A stretch of DNA of 64,000 nucleotides, taken from positions 744,001-808,000 of the forward strand of contig OX595997.1 in assembly GCA_951394045.1 (NCBI GenBank), written 5' to 3'. Shown one piece after another: positions 10,769 through 20,345 of the stretch. Every line of letters starts with the position of its first letter. Positions within the stretch are counted from its first letter, which is position 1. The notes under the pieces are model-generated. The model was not told the origin of the DNA and ran no database searches. It worked only from the letters and a program-made list of their open reading frames with translations. The DNA comes from Nitzschia sp. DOCU1. Lineage: Eukaryota > Bacillariophyta > Bacillariophyceae > Bacillariales > Bacillariaceae. Position numbers and translations under genes: made by a program.

Positions 10769-11714
10769 TTACACTATTGTTGTCTTCGGCAGAGGACATT
10801 CACTTTCTCCTTCTGCCGGGTCCAACAGCGCTTCCTTCCGTTGCTGAGCAATTTCCACCTCTGCTGGATCCACTTCATGGGCTCCTGCATTTGAATCCTG
10901 CGCTTGCAGATAAGAGTCCGCAATCCAAAAGTAAATGACATTCAAGAATCCCGGAAAGAAGATCATGACAAACAAGAGCTCAAAGCGAATGTTGTGAAAG
11001 GGAGAAAAAAGTATGCCTCCAACCCAAGCCAGAGGTCTTGAAAAGAGGACCATGAAATAGTAAATGACGACCTTTCCCCACGTAAGATTGAGTAGCCATG
11101 CGACTACTTGATGGACCCAATGCAGAATGCCATCGACGCCTTCGTAGACGCCCGAGTGCTTCAACGAAACCCAATCATGGGTATGAGCCAGGTAATCAAT
11201 GAACCTCAACCCCCAAACAGCTAGAACCAAGCCCAAGGTAGTATCGACTAAATAACACATCCCATACCAGGCGCACTGATCGTCAAGGCTTACACCGCCT
11301 CGGACATTGGAGATAATGACCGACGCAATCACCTGAGAAATTTTCGAGACAAGACGAGCCGCGTCAGGGGATGATTCTTTGACAATGCAAGATACTGTTG
11401 ACATGGCGTTCATCCATCCATGTATTTATCCATCAACATACCATATTACAAACATGGGCATAGCAAGCACCCAGTCCTTGTTTCGAAATATCCAAAAACC
11501 ATGTACGGAATTTACGCCGCGGTCGTTCATTTTGTCGCTTGAACCACAGGGAAAGCAGGGCAAAGAGAGCTAGCAGCAATTGAACAAAGACAGTGAAAAA
11601 GTCCTCCTTGTCATAGACTTTGCAGACCTTTGCCACTTCCGATGAGACGAAATCATCATCGTTCGGCTGGTATACATCGTCATCCACCTGCTGTTGTTGA
11701 TCGTCGTTGGCCAT
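10769..11714 (-). CDS. STIMATE/TMEM110-family membrane protein, two exons
   Basis: Exons are 11714-11442 and 11332-10769. The 109-bp intron has a GTATGT donor and a pyrimidine-rich TTTCTCAG acceptor, phase 0, giving 278 aa from the ATG at 11714. The acidic N-terminus is followed by a first helix (FFTVFVQLLLALFALLSLW). Then comes the family's signature juxtamembrane block (RRKFRTWFLDISKQGLGA, then AHVCNM) and helices containing CAWYGMCYLVDTTLGLVL, KVVIYYFMVLFSRPLAW and FVMIFFPGFLNVIYFWIADSYL. In animals, STIMATE is an ER protein that promotes STIM activation at ER-plasma membrane contacts; the fungal relative is a vacuolar membrane protein. In a diatom an endomembrane location is likely, but the role is inferred. 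The C-terminal tail is short and charged. It shares an upstream region with the divergent DEAD-box helicase. Confidence 0.82.
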
Positions 11715-12258
11715 GCTGAAATATACGGAGTTGTTGCGTTTTCTACTACGTCACCTGTTATCTCCTACTGTGTGAATATAGCAAAGCAGTCAACAACAAA
11801 CTTCCTATGGCTCCTCTACTGTATCTTTCGATGGAAACAGGGCGTTGAGAGTGGATGAGGGAGATGCTACTCGGGATTGTTGTTGTTGGCTCACTCATTT
11901 CCAAGGACCAAAGCCTCACGAATTCACCGGCTGGCGCGGGCTACAAATTTGGAGCTTTCGTTTCATCTACAAATCTGAAGATAACATTCCGTTGGTCGCC
12001 CGGCGCGATCGGAAGTTCGATCCGTTGTTGGGCGTTGTTGATTTCTGGCACGACTGTTGAGGGTCTGGCCGGTGTCCGGATCCACAAATCATGCCACCAA
12101 TCGATTTTGGGGTTGCGATCTTTAATTTCATGCCACCCACCACCCATCCGACTCCATGGCAACACCAAAGTAGCTCTGGTGTGTTTGTCCATAATACAAC
12201 TTGTCCCCGCTCTAGCATTTGCCTTTGAATCGTACTGTGTGCGTTTGTGTTGGGGAAC
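11715..12258. promoter_or_regulatory. divergent promoter region
   Basis: This 544-bp region separates the divergent ATGs of the STIMATE-family gene (-) and the DEAD-box helicase (+), so it must hold both promoters. No specific motif is assigned. A 180-codon minus-strand frame overlapping its right half is treated as chance. Confidence 0.45.
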
Positions 12259-14415
12259 ATGTTTCAAGTCGGACGGTACGATCCGCGAAAAGAAGATCGC
12301 GAACAACAAGAACTCGCCGCCAGGAAAAAGAAGCGACGAACTTCCAGTGATGCATCGGATAAAAAGAAAAAGAAGAGAAAGGAGCGATCCAAAGATAGCC
12401 ATATGGAGGAGGATGGCTCTGTTGATCAATCCGCTAATGACACATTGACGCCTGCGACTCCGAATCAACCTCAGCACCACCACGAGGAAACTACTTCTTC
12501 GACACCAACGTTGCGAGTGATTGCTCCCGAGGCCGAACAGGCAACATCGGCCGCTCGGAAAGTGAAGGCTAGTAAACTTAACGAAGAGGCATTTGACGAT
12601 TTGGATTTGACGGATGATATTCTGGAAGAACGTGTGGGTGACGTCGAACAGGAGAGGGGCGAAATCTCAAGATGGGATCCTACCGACGAAATTCAACGAG
12701 CGCTTCACATGTCGAGATTGCCCATTGACGAGGCCGCCCAGCGATGGGGTTTGGCTCCCTTTTTGGTCTCTAACTTGAAAGAGGAGGGGCATTCGCACTT
12801 TTTCCCCATTCAAGCCTTGGTGATACCTGATGTCATTATTGCCGAACAATACTCCCAAATGATGCGGGCACGTGATGTTTGCGTGGCTGCTCCGACGGGG
12901 TCTGGGAAGACACTAGCCTTTGTCTTGCCTGTTTTGAATGCTTTGGCGACGAGGCGAGTGCGCCGATTGCGAGCTCTAGTGGTACTGCCAAGCCGGGATT
13001 TGGCAAAGCAAGTGTATCAAGTGTTTGAACGCTACACGAAAGGATCGGACTTGAAAATTGGGTTGTCGATTGGCCAATCCGACTTTGGGCAAGAGCAAAA
13101 GCAATTATTGTTGGGAGATGACAATGATAGAAACGATAGGCGTTGTTCAAGTCGTCATTTGGCTCATTTGCGACATAAGTTGGATCCTGGAAATATGCAG
13201 CTTGCTCTTGATGCCTGTCAAGAACGGCTGGAATTCGGAGGATCGGCACCCCCAATCCCCGACGGAGGTGTATCGGCTGTAGATGTGTTGGTATGCACTC
13301 CGGGTCGATTGGTTGATCACTGTGACAATACTCCGGGATTCACTCTGCAGCACTTGCGCTTTCTCGTCATTGACGAAGCGGATCGATTGTTGAGTCAAAG
13401 TTATCATGGTTGGGTCTCTAGGGTATTTGACAATTCGCAGGCTGCTGTTCGTAGCGTTTCCCTACGCAAACAAGAGACTGCTTCGAAATTCGATAGTGGC
13501 ATTGTGCATGATCCCATCACTTGGAGACTGCCTGACGGGTCATTGTCAGCGCCTAGCATTGGAAACGCAACCTCCTTTTGTCGCCCCGTGCAACTACGAA
13601 AGCTCCTATATTCTGCAACATTGACAAAGGACCCCCAAAAGCTTGCTGCTCTCAAGCTGGTGAATCCGAAATATTTCAGCGCCCATCACTTGACGGAGCA
13701 TGGTCGACACGCATCATCGGCGCTCTACAGCATGCCGGAACAGCTACGAGAATATTCTGTCGAATGTACTGCCAGTCAAAAGCCACTCGTGCTGCTGTCA
13801 CTTTTATTCGAACGGCTCCAACAACGACAAACAGATGGTAGCGCAGAAAAAAGCATCATCGTGATATTCACGTCGAGTTTGGATTCGACGCACCGCCTGG
13901 CCCGGCTGCTACAGCTCCTATGGAAAGCGTCCAAGACAGACTATGGAGAACCACCGATCGAGTTCTCTTCCTCATTGAATCAGTATCAGAGATCTTCTTT
14001 CATGAAGCGCTGCAACGACCCCAATGATCCGGTGAGCGTTGTTGTCTGTTCGGATGGCATGTCACGTGGCATGGACATTGGCTTTGTCAGTGCCGTCATC
14101 AACTATGATGTCCCTGGTTTTGCCAAGACCTATGTTCATCGGTGCGGGCGCACCGCTCGTGCAGGTAAACAGGGCGAGGCTATTTCGTTGCTCAAAGGGA
14201 CGGGACAGGCTGGTCAATTTCAAAAGCTTCGTCGACTGATTGACCATCCGGAGCGCGTGCAGGTTTACAAGGTCAAGACGTCCTTGATCAAAACTACGAT
14301 TGGACTCTATCAGAAATGCGTGAAAAGTCTCAAGCAGCTTCTTGCTGCCGAACAACAAGGCGCACTTCGAACCACAGATATGGAAGTTGACGAATTTGTC
14401 CCCTCCCCGTCGTAG
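12259..14415 (+). CDS. DDX51: DEAD-box RNA helicase, DDX51/Dbp6 type
   Basis: The intronless frame encodes 718 aa from the ATG at 12259; an in-frame GTG lies 12 bases upstream. A MFQVGRYDP start followed by a Lys-rich basic stretch and acidic patches resembles Dbp6/DDX51. All core motifs are readable in order: a Q-like FPIQALVIP, motif I APTGSGKT (about 211-218), Ia LPSRDLAKQV, Ib TPGRLVD, II DEAD (about 373-376), III SAT, IV VIFTSS, V SDGMSRGMDI and VI HRCGRTARAG. A long insert between motifs Ia and Ib matches the DDX51 class better than generic DEAD-box proteins. In yeast, Dbp6 acts in the nucleolus in early 60S ribosomal subunit assembly; the same role is inferred here. The GTG was not chosen because a nuclear gene should begin with ATG. 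Confidence 0.9.
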   Translation: MFQVGRYDPRKEDREQQELAARKKKRRTSSDASDKKKKKRKERSKDSHMEEDGSVDQSANDTLTPATPNQPQHHHEETTSSTPTLRVIAPEAEQATSAARKVKASKLNEEAFDDLDLTDDILEERVGDVEQERGEISRWDPTDEIQRALHMSRLPIDEAAQRWGLAPFLVSNLKEEGHSHFFPIQALVIPDVIIAEQYSQMMRARDVCVAAPTGSGKTLAFVLPVLNALATRRVRRLRALVVLPSRDLAKQVYQVFERYTKGSDLKIGLSIGQSDFGQEQKQLLLGDDNDRNDRRCSSRHLAHLRHKLDPGNMQLALDACQERLEFGGSAPPIPDGGVSAVDVLVCTPGRLVDHCDNTPGFTLQHLRFLVIDEADRLLSQSYHGWVSRVFDNSQAAVRSVSLRKQETASKFDSGIVHDPITWRLPDGSLSAPSIGNATSFCRPVQLRKLLYSATLTKDPQKLAALKLVNPKYFSAHHLTEHGRHASSALYSMPEQLREYSVECTASQKPLVLLSLLFERLQQRQTDGSAEKSIIVIFTSSLDSTHRLARLLQLLWKASKTDYGEPPIEFSSSLNQYQRSSFMKRCNDPNDPVSVVVCSDGMSRGMDIGFVSAVINYDVPGFAKTYVHRCGRTARAGKQGEAISLLKGTGQAGQFQKLRRLIDHPERVQVYKVKTSLIKTTIGLYQKCVKSLKQLLAAEQQGALRTTDMEVDEFVPSPS

Positions 14416-15350
14416 TAGAGACGCTTAATATTCCTAAAAAGGATGGCACCAGCACCTCCTTGCGAACAAGGGCGGCTTCTTTTCCGCTGGCTACTACTAG
14501 GACACGTACTCTTGCGAGTCTATACCATCCATTTAGCAGCGGGTAGTGTCGATAGTGCATACTCTACGCTGCTTGAACTATAGATGGTTAAAAGTACCGG
14601 TAGTGCAAATTCAAATTCTTCTGGTACAAATGTGAAAAAAGGCAAAAGAGAACAACACTCGGGATTCCAACGTGGTCCCCCACCGTAGTACTAACCGAGC
14701 CCGAGCATGCTTTACTTCACAGAGCGGACGGGATGTGGTGCTGTCATGCTGGTATGGTCGTTCCCGCAAGCTGGGATGGAGTGAACCTATACAAAACTAC
14801 GTCTTTGAGTGGATCCCAATGGACGACACATAATCTAGCTTTACAGCACCATATTCGACAAAGAAATAGACCTTCTACCGGCGAAGCCACAAAAGAGAGA
14901 TTGGGTCATGGCATGTGGTCAAGCCGTCGTCCATCACCTCGTGTACGAAACATGGCATTGGATGGTCCTCAAGCCGGAGAAAAAGAAGGTCGGACGAGTC
15001 ATTTTGGCTCATAACCTACTTAAGTAAACCAATCAGCACTCTTTTCACCGCGAGCCATCCGAACTTTTTTCTCTTCGATCGTCGGCCTTTTTTGGTCATC
15101 GCATTACTAATCTGCTGCCGATATTAGCACACCATTACATAGCATCCATTGCTTTCTTCCTTTTTCTCCTTGCATTCCTTGTTCTCCATTCTATCATTGA
15201 GAACAAACACAAAGTCTGGAAAGAGAGATACTAGTTGTGATATTGTTCCGATTAGACGATTCCACGCACAAAACTTTCATTTTTCGTCTTAGCTCCATCA
15301 TCATTTTGCAGCAGACACGCGCGAGTCCACCATCACCACAAAAATTGACC
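14416..15350. other. intergenic, no gene seen
   Basis: This is the 3' flank of the helicase and the upstream region of the zuotin gene. A 93-codon ORF at 14733-15014 and a 70-codon ORF at 14915-15127 have no recognisable features. The last 200 bp are rich in T and C, like a promoter/5' UTR. Confidence 0.45.
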
Positions 15351-17255
15351 ATGGTAAAACTAACGCAACTTTCCGACGCTCTGGATGGCTGGCCAGAGGA
15401 TCAGAACGATCTCGAGACGATGCATATCCAATGTGCGGGAGAACGATTTCTACAATATCAAATACTGGCAGCGATTGGTGAGAATCTCGAAGATTTGGAT
15501 GCGGCTGCCCAGGCTGCCTCCAACGACGAAGATGAGGAAGATGACGACAATGAGAACTTTGAAGAAGATTCGTCGCCCCCCATTGATCTGTTTACTCTAA
15601 CAGAACAGCAATTAGCTGATATTGATTACTATCAAGTACTCCATTTGCCATACAAGCCAAACTTGACGCCGGACGATGTCAAAAAGGCCTACCGCAAAGC
15701 GTCCCTCAAATACCATCCCGACAAGTCGGGCCGGGGTGAAGAAGATGCCGTCTTTTTAAAAGTCAAGTCAGCCTTTGAAACATTGAGTACACAAAAGCAA
15801 GCCTATGATTCGACAGAAATGCCCTTTGATGATACTGTCCCCGACGAAGGTGTCAGTGTGGAGGAATTCTTTGAAGAATTTGGGCCCGTCTTTGAACGGA
15901 ACTTGCATTTTGATGCCCGTTTGCTGCCAGCTACTACCAAGAAGAATATAAAGAGCGCTAGTCGACGGAAATCGCGAAACTCAATACAACAACAACAAGA
16001 TAACCAGAAACCACCGTCTTTGGGAGATGAAAACACGCCGATTGATCAAGTACACGAGTTTTATGATTATTGGACGCACTTTACGAGTTGGAGAGACTTT
16101 GGATTACAGGCCGCTCGAGAACTCGAGACGCAGGATCATTTGGAGAATGCAGAATCTAGATTTGAAAAGCGATGGTATCAAAAAGAAATTGATCGTCATG
16201 CCAAAAAGCTCAAGCAGCTAGAACAAGCTCGTATTACCACCTTGGTGGAGCGTGCCATGGCTGCCGATCCTCGATTGATACAAGAGCGAAAGCGACAGAT
16301 TGAAGAAAAGGAACTTCGACAAAAGCAGCGAGAACAAGAAGCACTCGATAAGAAGCGAAAGCAAGAAGAAGCAAGATTGGAGGAAGAACGAAAAATGCTG
16401 GAAGAAAAGGAACGCAAAGCGGAGGAAAAGTTGCAACGAGAAAAGGAAAAGAAAATGCTGCGAAAAGCCAAACAAGCCTTTCGGCGAGTGGTGGGTGAGG
16501 CTTTGGCGGCACTTTTAGAGCCGGAACATGCGTTGGAAGAGCCTGTTGACAATATTTGTGGCAAGCTCAATCGAGAACAGCTTCTGAAATTTACTTCCCG
16601 ATTGGAATCCCTACAATCCAATCCGGCGCAAGTTGTCCAGGCTGTCAAGCAACGAGCGGCCAATTTGGACAAACAAGAGGCAGCCGAAGAGGAAGACGAA
16701 AACGCCCCTCCAAATTCCAATGGAACATCGTCGTCGACGGCACCTACTACAACGACCGAGCCAGCACCCGCACCAGCAGCTTCCAAAAAGGTACCCTTTA
16801 CCATGGAAGAGCTGTCGACGCTTGCCAAAGGTGTCAAGAAATTTCCACCGGGTGGTGCCAATCGATGGGATCAAATCGCTAGCTACATCAACAACGTTTG
16901 TCGACCACAAAATCCACGTACCAAAGAGGAATGTATCGAGGTTTTCAATGCCAACAAGACGGCAAAAGCCACTCCTACTCCAGCGGCCGCAGCACCAACT
17001 AACAAAGCACCACCACCAGCAGCGGCGGCGGCGGCAGTATCACAACCAGCGTCGGAACCGGCAACGTCCGACGATGCGGACGTTTGGACAGAAGAACAAG
17101 ACCAGCAGCTACAGGATGCTCTAGCCAAGTATCCAGCGAGTATGGACAAGAATGAACGATGGGCAAGTATTGCCAAGGGAGTTCCTGGCAAGACCAAGAA
17201 GCAATGTGTCAATCGTTTCAAGGCGATTCGAGATGCTATCAAAAATAAAAAGTAA
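15351..17255 (+). CDS. DNAJC2: Zuotin / DNAJC2 ribosome-associated J-protein
   Basis: The product is 634 aa from the ATG at 15351, which sits in a strong ACCATGG context; the frame extends upstream only through a GTG. A J domain (about residues 91-155) has the essential HPD at 122-124. A zuotin homology region (from about 165) includes the HEFYDYWTHFTSWRDF block. A long Lys/Glu/Arg coiled coil (about 270-385) follows. Two SANT/Myb-like domains close the protein (about 477-535 and 573-630). This order is diagnostic of zuotin/MPP11, the J-protein that pairs with an Hsp70 at the ribosome exit tunnel to chaperone nascent chains; metazoan and plant members also have the SANT domains. An Ala/Pro-rich linker separates the SANT domains. 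Its 3' end converges with the release factor gene 144 bp away. Confidence 0.93.
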   Translation: MVKLTQLSDALDGWPEDQNDLETMHIQCAGERFLQYQILAAIGENLEDLDAAAQAASNDEDEEDDDNENFEEDSSPPIDLFTLTEQQLADIDYYQVLHLPYKPNLTPDDVKKAYRKASLKYHPDKSGRGEEDAVFLKVKSAFETLSTQKQAYDSTEMPFDDTVPDEGVSVEEFFEEFGPVFERNLHFDARLLPATTKKNIKSASRRKSRNSIQQQQDNQKPPSLGDENTPIDQVHEFYDYWTHFTSWRDFGLQAARELETQDHLENAESRFEKRWYQKEIDRHAKKLKQLEQARITTLVERAMAADPRLIQERKRQIEEKELRQKQREQEALDKKRKQEEARLEEERKMLEEKERKAEEKLQREKEKKMLRKAKQAFRRVVGEALAALLEPEHALEEPVDNICGKLNREQLLKFTSRLESLQSNPAQVVQAVKQRAANLDKQEAAEEEDENAPPNSNGTSSSTAPTTTTEPAPAPAASKKVPFTMEELSTLAKGVKKFPPGGANRWDQIASYINNVCRPQNPRTKEECIEVFNANKTAKATPTPAAAAPTNKAPPPAAAAAAVSQPASEPATSDDADVWTEEQDQQLQDALAKYPASMDKNERWASIAKGVPGKTKKQCVNRFKAIRDAIKNKK

Positions 17256-17399
17256 TAATAGTAGCAACTCAAAATCCAAAAGCTTCGTTGTTTTCCTATC
17301 CCGGTAGTTATGGTAGCCGATTAGAACAATCACAGCTACATTTAACTTACAGAGAGGTATGCTGGCCGTTTAGAACAGGTACTACTACAGTCATACATG

Positions 17400-18794
17400 T
17401 TAACTTTCTTGCAACGAGGCTTCTTGTTCCTGCTTGGCTCGATATCGCAACAAGGCCGCAATACAATCTTCCAAGTCTCCATCCAAAAATCCTTGTGTAT
17501 CCGACGTTTCCCACCCCGTCCGTTGATCTTTGATGAGTTTGTAGGGATGCAAGACATAATTTCGAATTTGTGCTCCCCATGATGCTTCGACTTGATCGCC
17601 TCGGATTTGTTGAATTTCCGCCACGCGTTGTTCCCTGACAATTGCCAACAATTGTGCTTTCAAACGTTGCATGGCAATATCCTTGTTCATGGCTTGACTT
17701 CGTTCTTGTGTACACTTGACGCTTAGGCCACTTGGAAGGTGTTTGATGCGAACGGCACTATTGACCTTGTTGACATTCTGACCACCGGCGCCACCACTTC
17801 GCATGGTAGTAATTTCTAAATCCTTGTCTGGAATTTCAATCGTCGCCAGAGAGGCTTCATCGGTGAAGATGGGTGCCACATCGACGCCTGCAAAAGTGGT
17901 TTGACGCTTATTGTTGGCATTAAAAGGACTCAATCGAACCAATCGATGAGCTCCCTTTTCGCCTTTGAACCAACCATAGGGATGTTGTTGTCCAGGTCCT
18001 CCACTACTACTAATGACCATTTCCACGGACTTGTATCCAACTACTTCTCCAGGTTGTGAGTCTTCAATTTGCAAGGAAAATCCCATGCGTGCCGCATGTC
18101 GTTCATACATTCGTCGCAAATCCGCCACCCAGTCATTGGCTTCTGTTCCTCCCGCCCCTGCCGTCAACACTAAACGGCATGGTTGATCATCGTAGGGCCC
18201 ACTCAATAATAATTCTAATTGATATCTCTCGTTTTCTGCCAAAAGTTGTAGAGCTGATGTTTGTAATTCCTCCAGTATCGACGCCTTTTCTTCGGTTGTC
18301 ATACTGCCACCGTCTTCTTGTAGCATATCCAAGGCGACTTGTCCATCTTCTGCCCAAGTGTTCCATTCTTGGAGTCTTGTTTGAAGACGCGTATATTGAC
18401 TCATTTGTGCCGTCACTTGAGCGTTGCGTTCTTTGTTTTCGGAATCCCAAAAGGCTGGATCGGACGATTCTTGTTCCAAATCTTGAATCATTTGATCTAG
18501 ATTGGGGGGTATCGATTGTAAATTCATTTGGTACAGCTCGGTCGCTTGTTGAAATTTACTCTTGGCTTCAATCAACGCATCTTCGGAAAATCCTGATGAT
18601 GACGATGACATCCATTGTTGTATAGTACTTGAACGGTAGCAGGATGGTCGCATTCTGGATGGTTGCAAGGAAAAGGCTTCCGTGGCCATTATTAGTATTC
18701 CTCGTCGTCCAGTTGGAGCGACAGCTATTCGGTGCCGTAGCGCGGACATGAGAGACAACATGAGAATCCAACTCCGTATTCTAGTAGCACGCAT
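17400..18794 (-). CDS. prfB: organellar peptide chain release factor 2
   Basis: This encodes 464 aa from the ATG at 18794; the frame continues upstream to an ATG at 18869 and a GTG. It is a class I bacterial-type release factor: the peptidyl-tRNA hydrolysis motif GGQ lies at about 337-339 (MRSGGAGGQNVNKV). The codon-recognition tripeptide SPF (VRLSPFNANN) marks RF2, which reads UGA and UAA. The N-terminus (about 1-65) has a hydrophobic run (WILMLSLMSAL), basic residues, and an Ala-Phe pair (TEAFSLQ) that could be the cleavage site of a diatom plastid bipartite presequence. Plastid import is therefore a reasonable inference, mitochondrial less so. Unlike many bacterial prfB genes, there is no in-frame UGA with a programmed shift. 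It is divergent from the lipoyl protein gene. Confidence 0.9.
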   Translation of the reverse strand: MRATRIRSWILMLSLMSALRHRIAVAPTGRRGILIMATEAFSLQPSRMRPSCYRSSTIQQWMSSSSSGFSEDALIEAKSKFQQATELYQMNLQSIPPNLDQMIQDLEQESSDPAFWDSENKERNAQVTAQMSQYTRLQTRLQEWNTWAEDGQVALDMLQEDGGSMTTEEKASILEELQTSALQLLAENERYQLELLLSGPYDDQPCRLVLTAGAGGTEANDWVADLRRMYERHAARMGFSLQIEDSQPGEVVGYKSVEMVISSSGGPGQQHPYGWFKGEKGAHRLVRLSPFNANNKRQTTFAGVDVAPIFTDEASLATIEIPDKDLEITTMRSGGAGGQNVNKVNSAVRIKHLPSGLSVKCTQERSQAMNKDIAMQRLKAQLLAIVREQRVAEIQQIRGDQVEASWGAQIRNYVLHPYKLIKDQRTGWETSDTQGFLDGDLEDCIAALLRYRAKQEQEASLQES

Positions 18795-19144
18795 GGTATA
18801 GTCAATAGGGATACTGTCGATACGTTTTTTGTGACAGCAAAAGAAAGGAAGTGGTTGACCCAACGTCATCGTCACGAAAAGGGCGGCATCAAAACTCTCT
18901 TCCGATGGGCGGCGTGAGAGCGTTTTTGCCGCCGACCGATAGACAGACAGACCACGCGTGCGCACCACGCAGTTGAATCGAATAAGTCAAATTCCTTCCT
19001 TCGCCTTTGGCACCACGTCTTCATGCGTGGGTCGAAAAACGCCATTTTCTGTTTGGATCTTCGCCTCTGCTCAATTGCCGACCAAGACAAAGTTAGTTGT
19101 ATTGCATTTACTATTAATACTATTGGGCTTGTTGTAATCCTATC
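18795..19144. promoter_or_regulatory. divergent promoter region
   Basis: About 350 bp separate the divergent starts of the organellar release factor 2 gene (-) and the mitochondrial lipoyl protein gene (+). Both promoters should lie here. No defined motif was assigned. Confidence 0.4.
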
Positions 19145-20254
19145 ATGTTGGCATCCAGTAGTAGACGATTGGTATCCAGCTCGGCGTTGCGACGAGTGTT
19201 GCAAACGACGCAAGCGTAAGTACGACGAAGACAATGAATGTGCCCTGTTTGCCACGCCGCGTCCTGGACCAGTCTCACATTTGTTTACCCCCACGTCTTG
19301 TTGTATGTTTCAGACGCTCGTTTTCACCATCGGCAGCTCGAATGGAGGATTATCCCTATCACATGTAAGTTTTGGAGTTGCAAAACACATCATGTGGCTG
19401 CCGACGAAAAATCTGGAAGCCATGTTGTGACGACAGCGTTGAATCGACTCACCATGTTTATCTTCTTTTTTTATTTTCGGAATGACTGGTGTGAACTTTG
19501 GGGTGTTGTCTATTGGTGGTTATGATATTGGATGAATATGGCGGCTACTACTGAATGGAAAACGATCCATTTTTGTTGTCGACGGCATGTGCTACTCTCT
19601 TCTACGGCTGCATGTGTCGAAATTCCTTTGAAATTATATTACTTGTGGTGGAATAGTGTGGTGGGAATGCCCGCACTTAGTCCCACCATGGAAACGGGAG
19701 TCTTGGCTGAATGGTACATTCAAGAAGGAGCCTCCTTTATCGCGGGAGAAGCCTTGGCGAAAATTGAAACCGACAAGGCCAGCATTGATTTTGAAGCGCA
19801 AGATGATGGTGTGGTGGCCAAAATTTTAATGGAAGCTGGGACTGGTGCTGATATTGTCGTGGGGACTCCCATTATGATCACCGTTGAAGAAGCGGGGGAT
19901 GTGGCTGCCTTTGCCAATTATGTGACACCGGCGGCGGCAGCAGCAGCAGAAGCACCCAAGGTAGTGGAAGCAGCACCGGCCCCGGCTCCCACGCCAGCAC
20001 AAGCTCCCGTGGCGGCACCACCAGTAGTAGTAGCAGCAGCTCCTCCCGTAGCGGCACCTGCACCTGTTGTTGCTCCTGCTCCTGCCACCGTGCCACCGCC
20101 ATCCATGGAACTGTTGGCAGCAGCTGTCGCGCCAGTCATGTCGACAGGCTGGGGAAACTTTGCCAAACTCAACTCTCCACTGCTCAAGACCTTGTCCAAA
20201 TCTCAAAATGCCTACGTTAGCAAGTATGGCACCACTGGACAAGTGCCACTTTAA
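19145..20254 (+). CDS. short mitochondrial lipoyl-domain (E2-like) protein, three exons
   Basis: Exons are 19145-19215, 19314-19364 and 19657-20254, with GTAAGT donors and CAG/TAG acceptors, all phase 2; joined they give 239 aa. Exon 1 starts MLASSSRRLVSSSALRRVLQ, a typical mitochondrial presequence rich in Arg and Ser and lacking acidic residues. The junctions lead straight into a lipoyl domain (about 43-130) with GMPALSPTMETG and the lipoylation lysine in ETDKAS. An Ala/Pro linker follows, then a 45-residue C-terminal segment ending in a YGTTGQVPL motif. Pyruvate dehydrogenase E2 normally continues with an E3-binding domain and a catalytic acetyltransferase domain with HxxxDG. Neither is present and the stop is clear. 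It may be an accessory lipoyl carrier or a protein-X-like subunit. Confidence 0.8.
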
Positions 20255-20345
20255 TATATAATAATAATAATACACAAATACATTGTTCACTGACATTACA
20301 CAAATACGCTACAAAAAATGAAGAACAGTTGAACGATACACTCTA

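Noticed and set aside
11333..11444. Alternative 43-48-bp intron in the STIMATE-family gene using the nearer CAG
   Set aside because: The nearer acceptor either breaks the frame or needs a poor donor; the farther TTTCTCAG keeps phase 0 and the family alignment.
11941..12483. 180-codon minus-strand frame overlapping the helicase start
   Set aside because: It has no motif and lies opposite the basic N-terminus of a clear DEAD-box helicase.
17400..18968. Longer release factor reading from a GTG at 18968
   Set aside because: Nuclear genes start with ATG; the added residues are not similar to release factors. ATG 18794 gives a plausible presequence.
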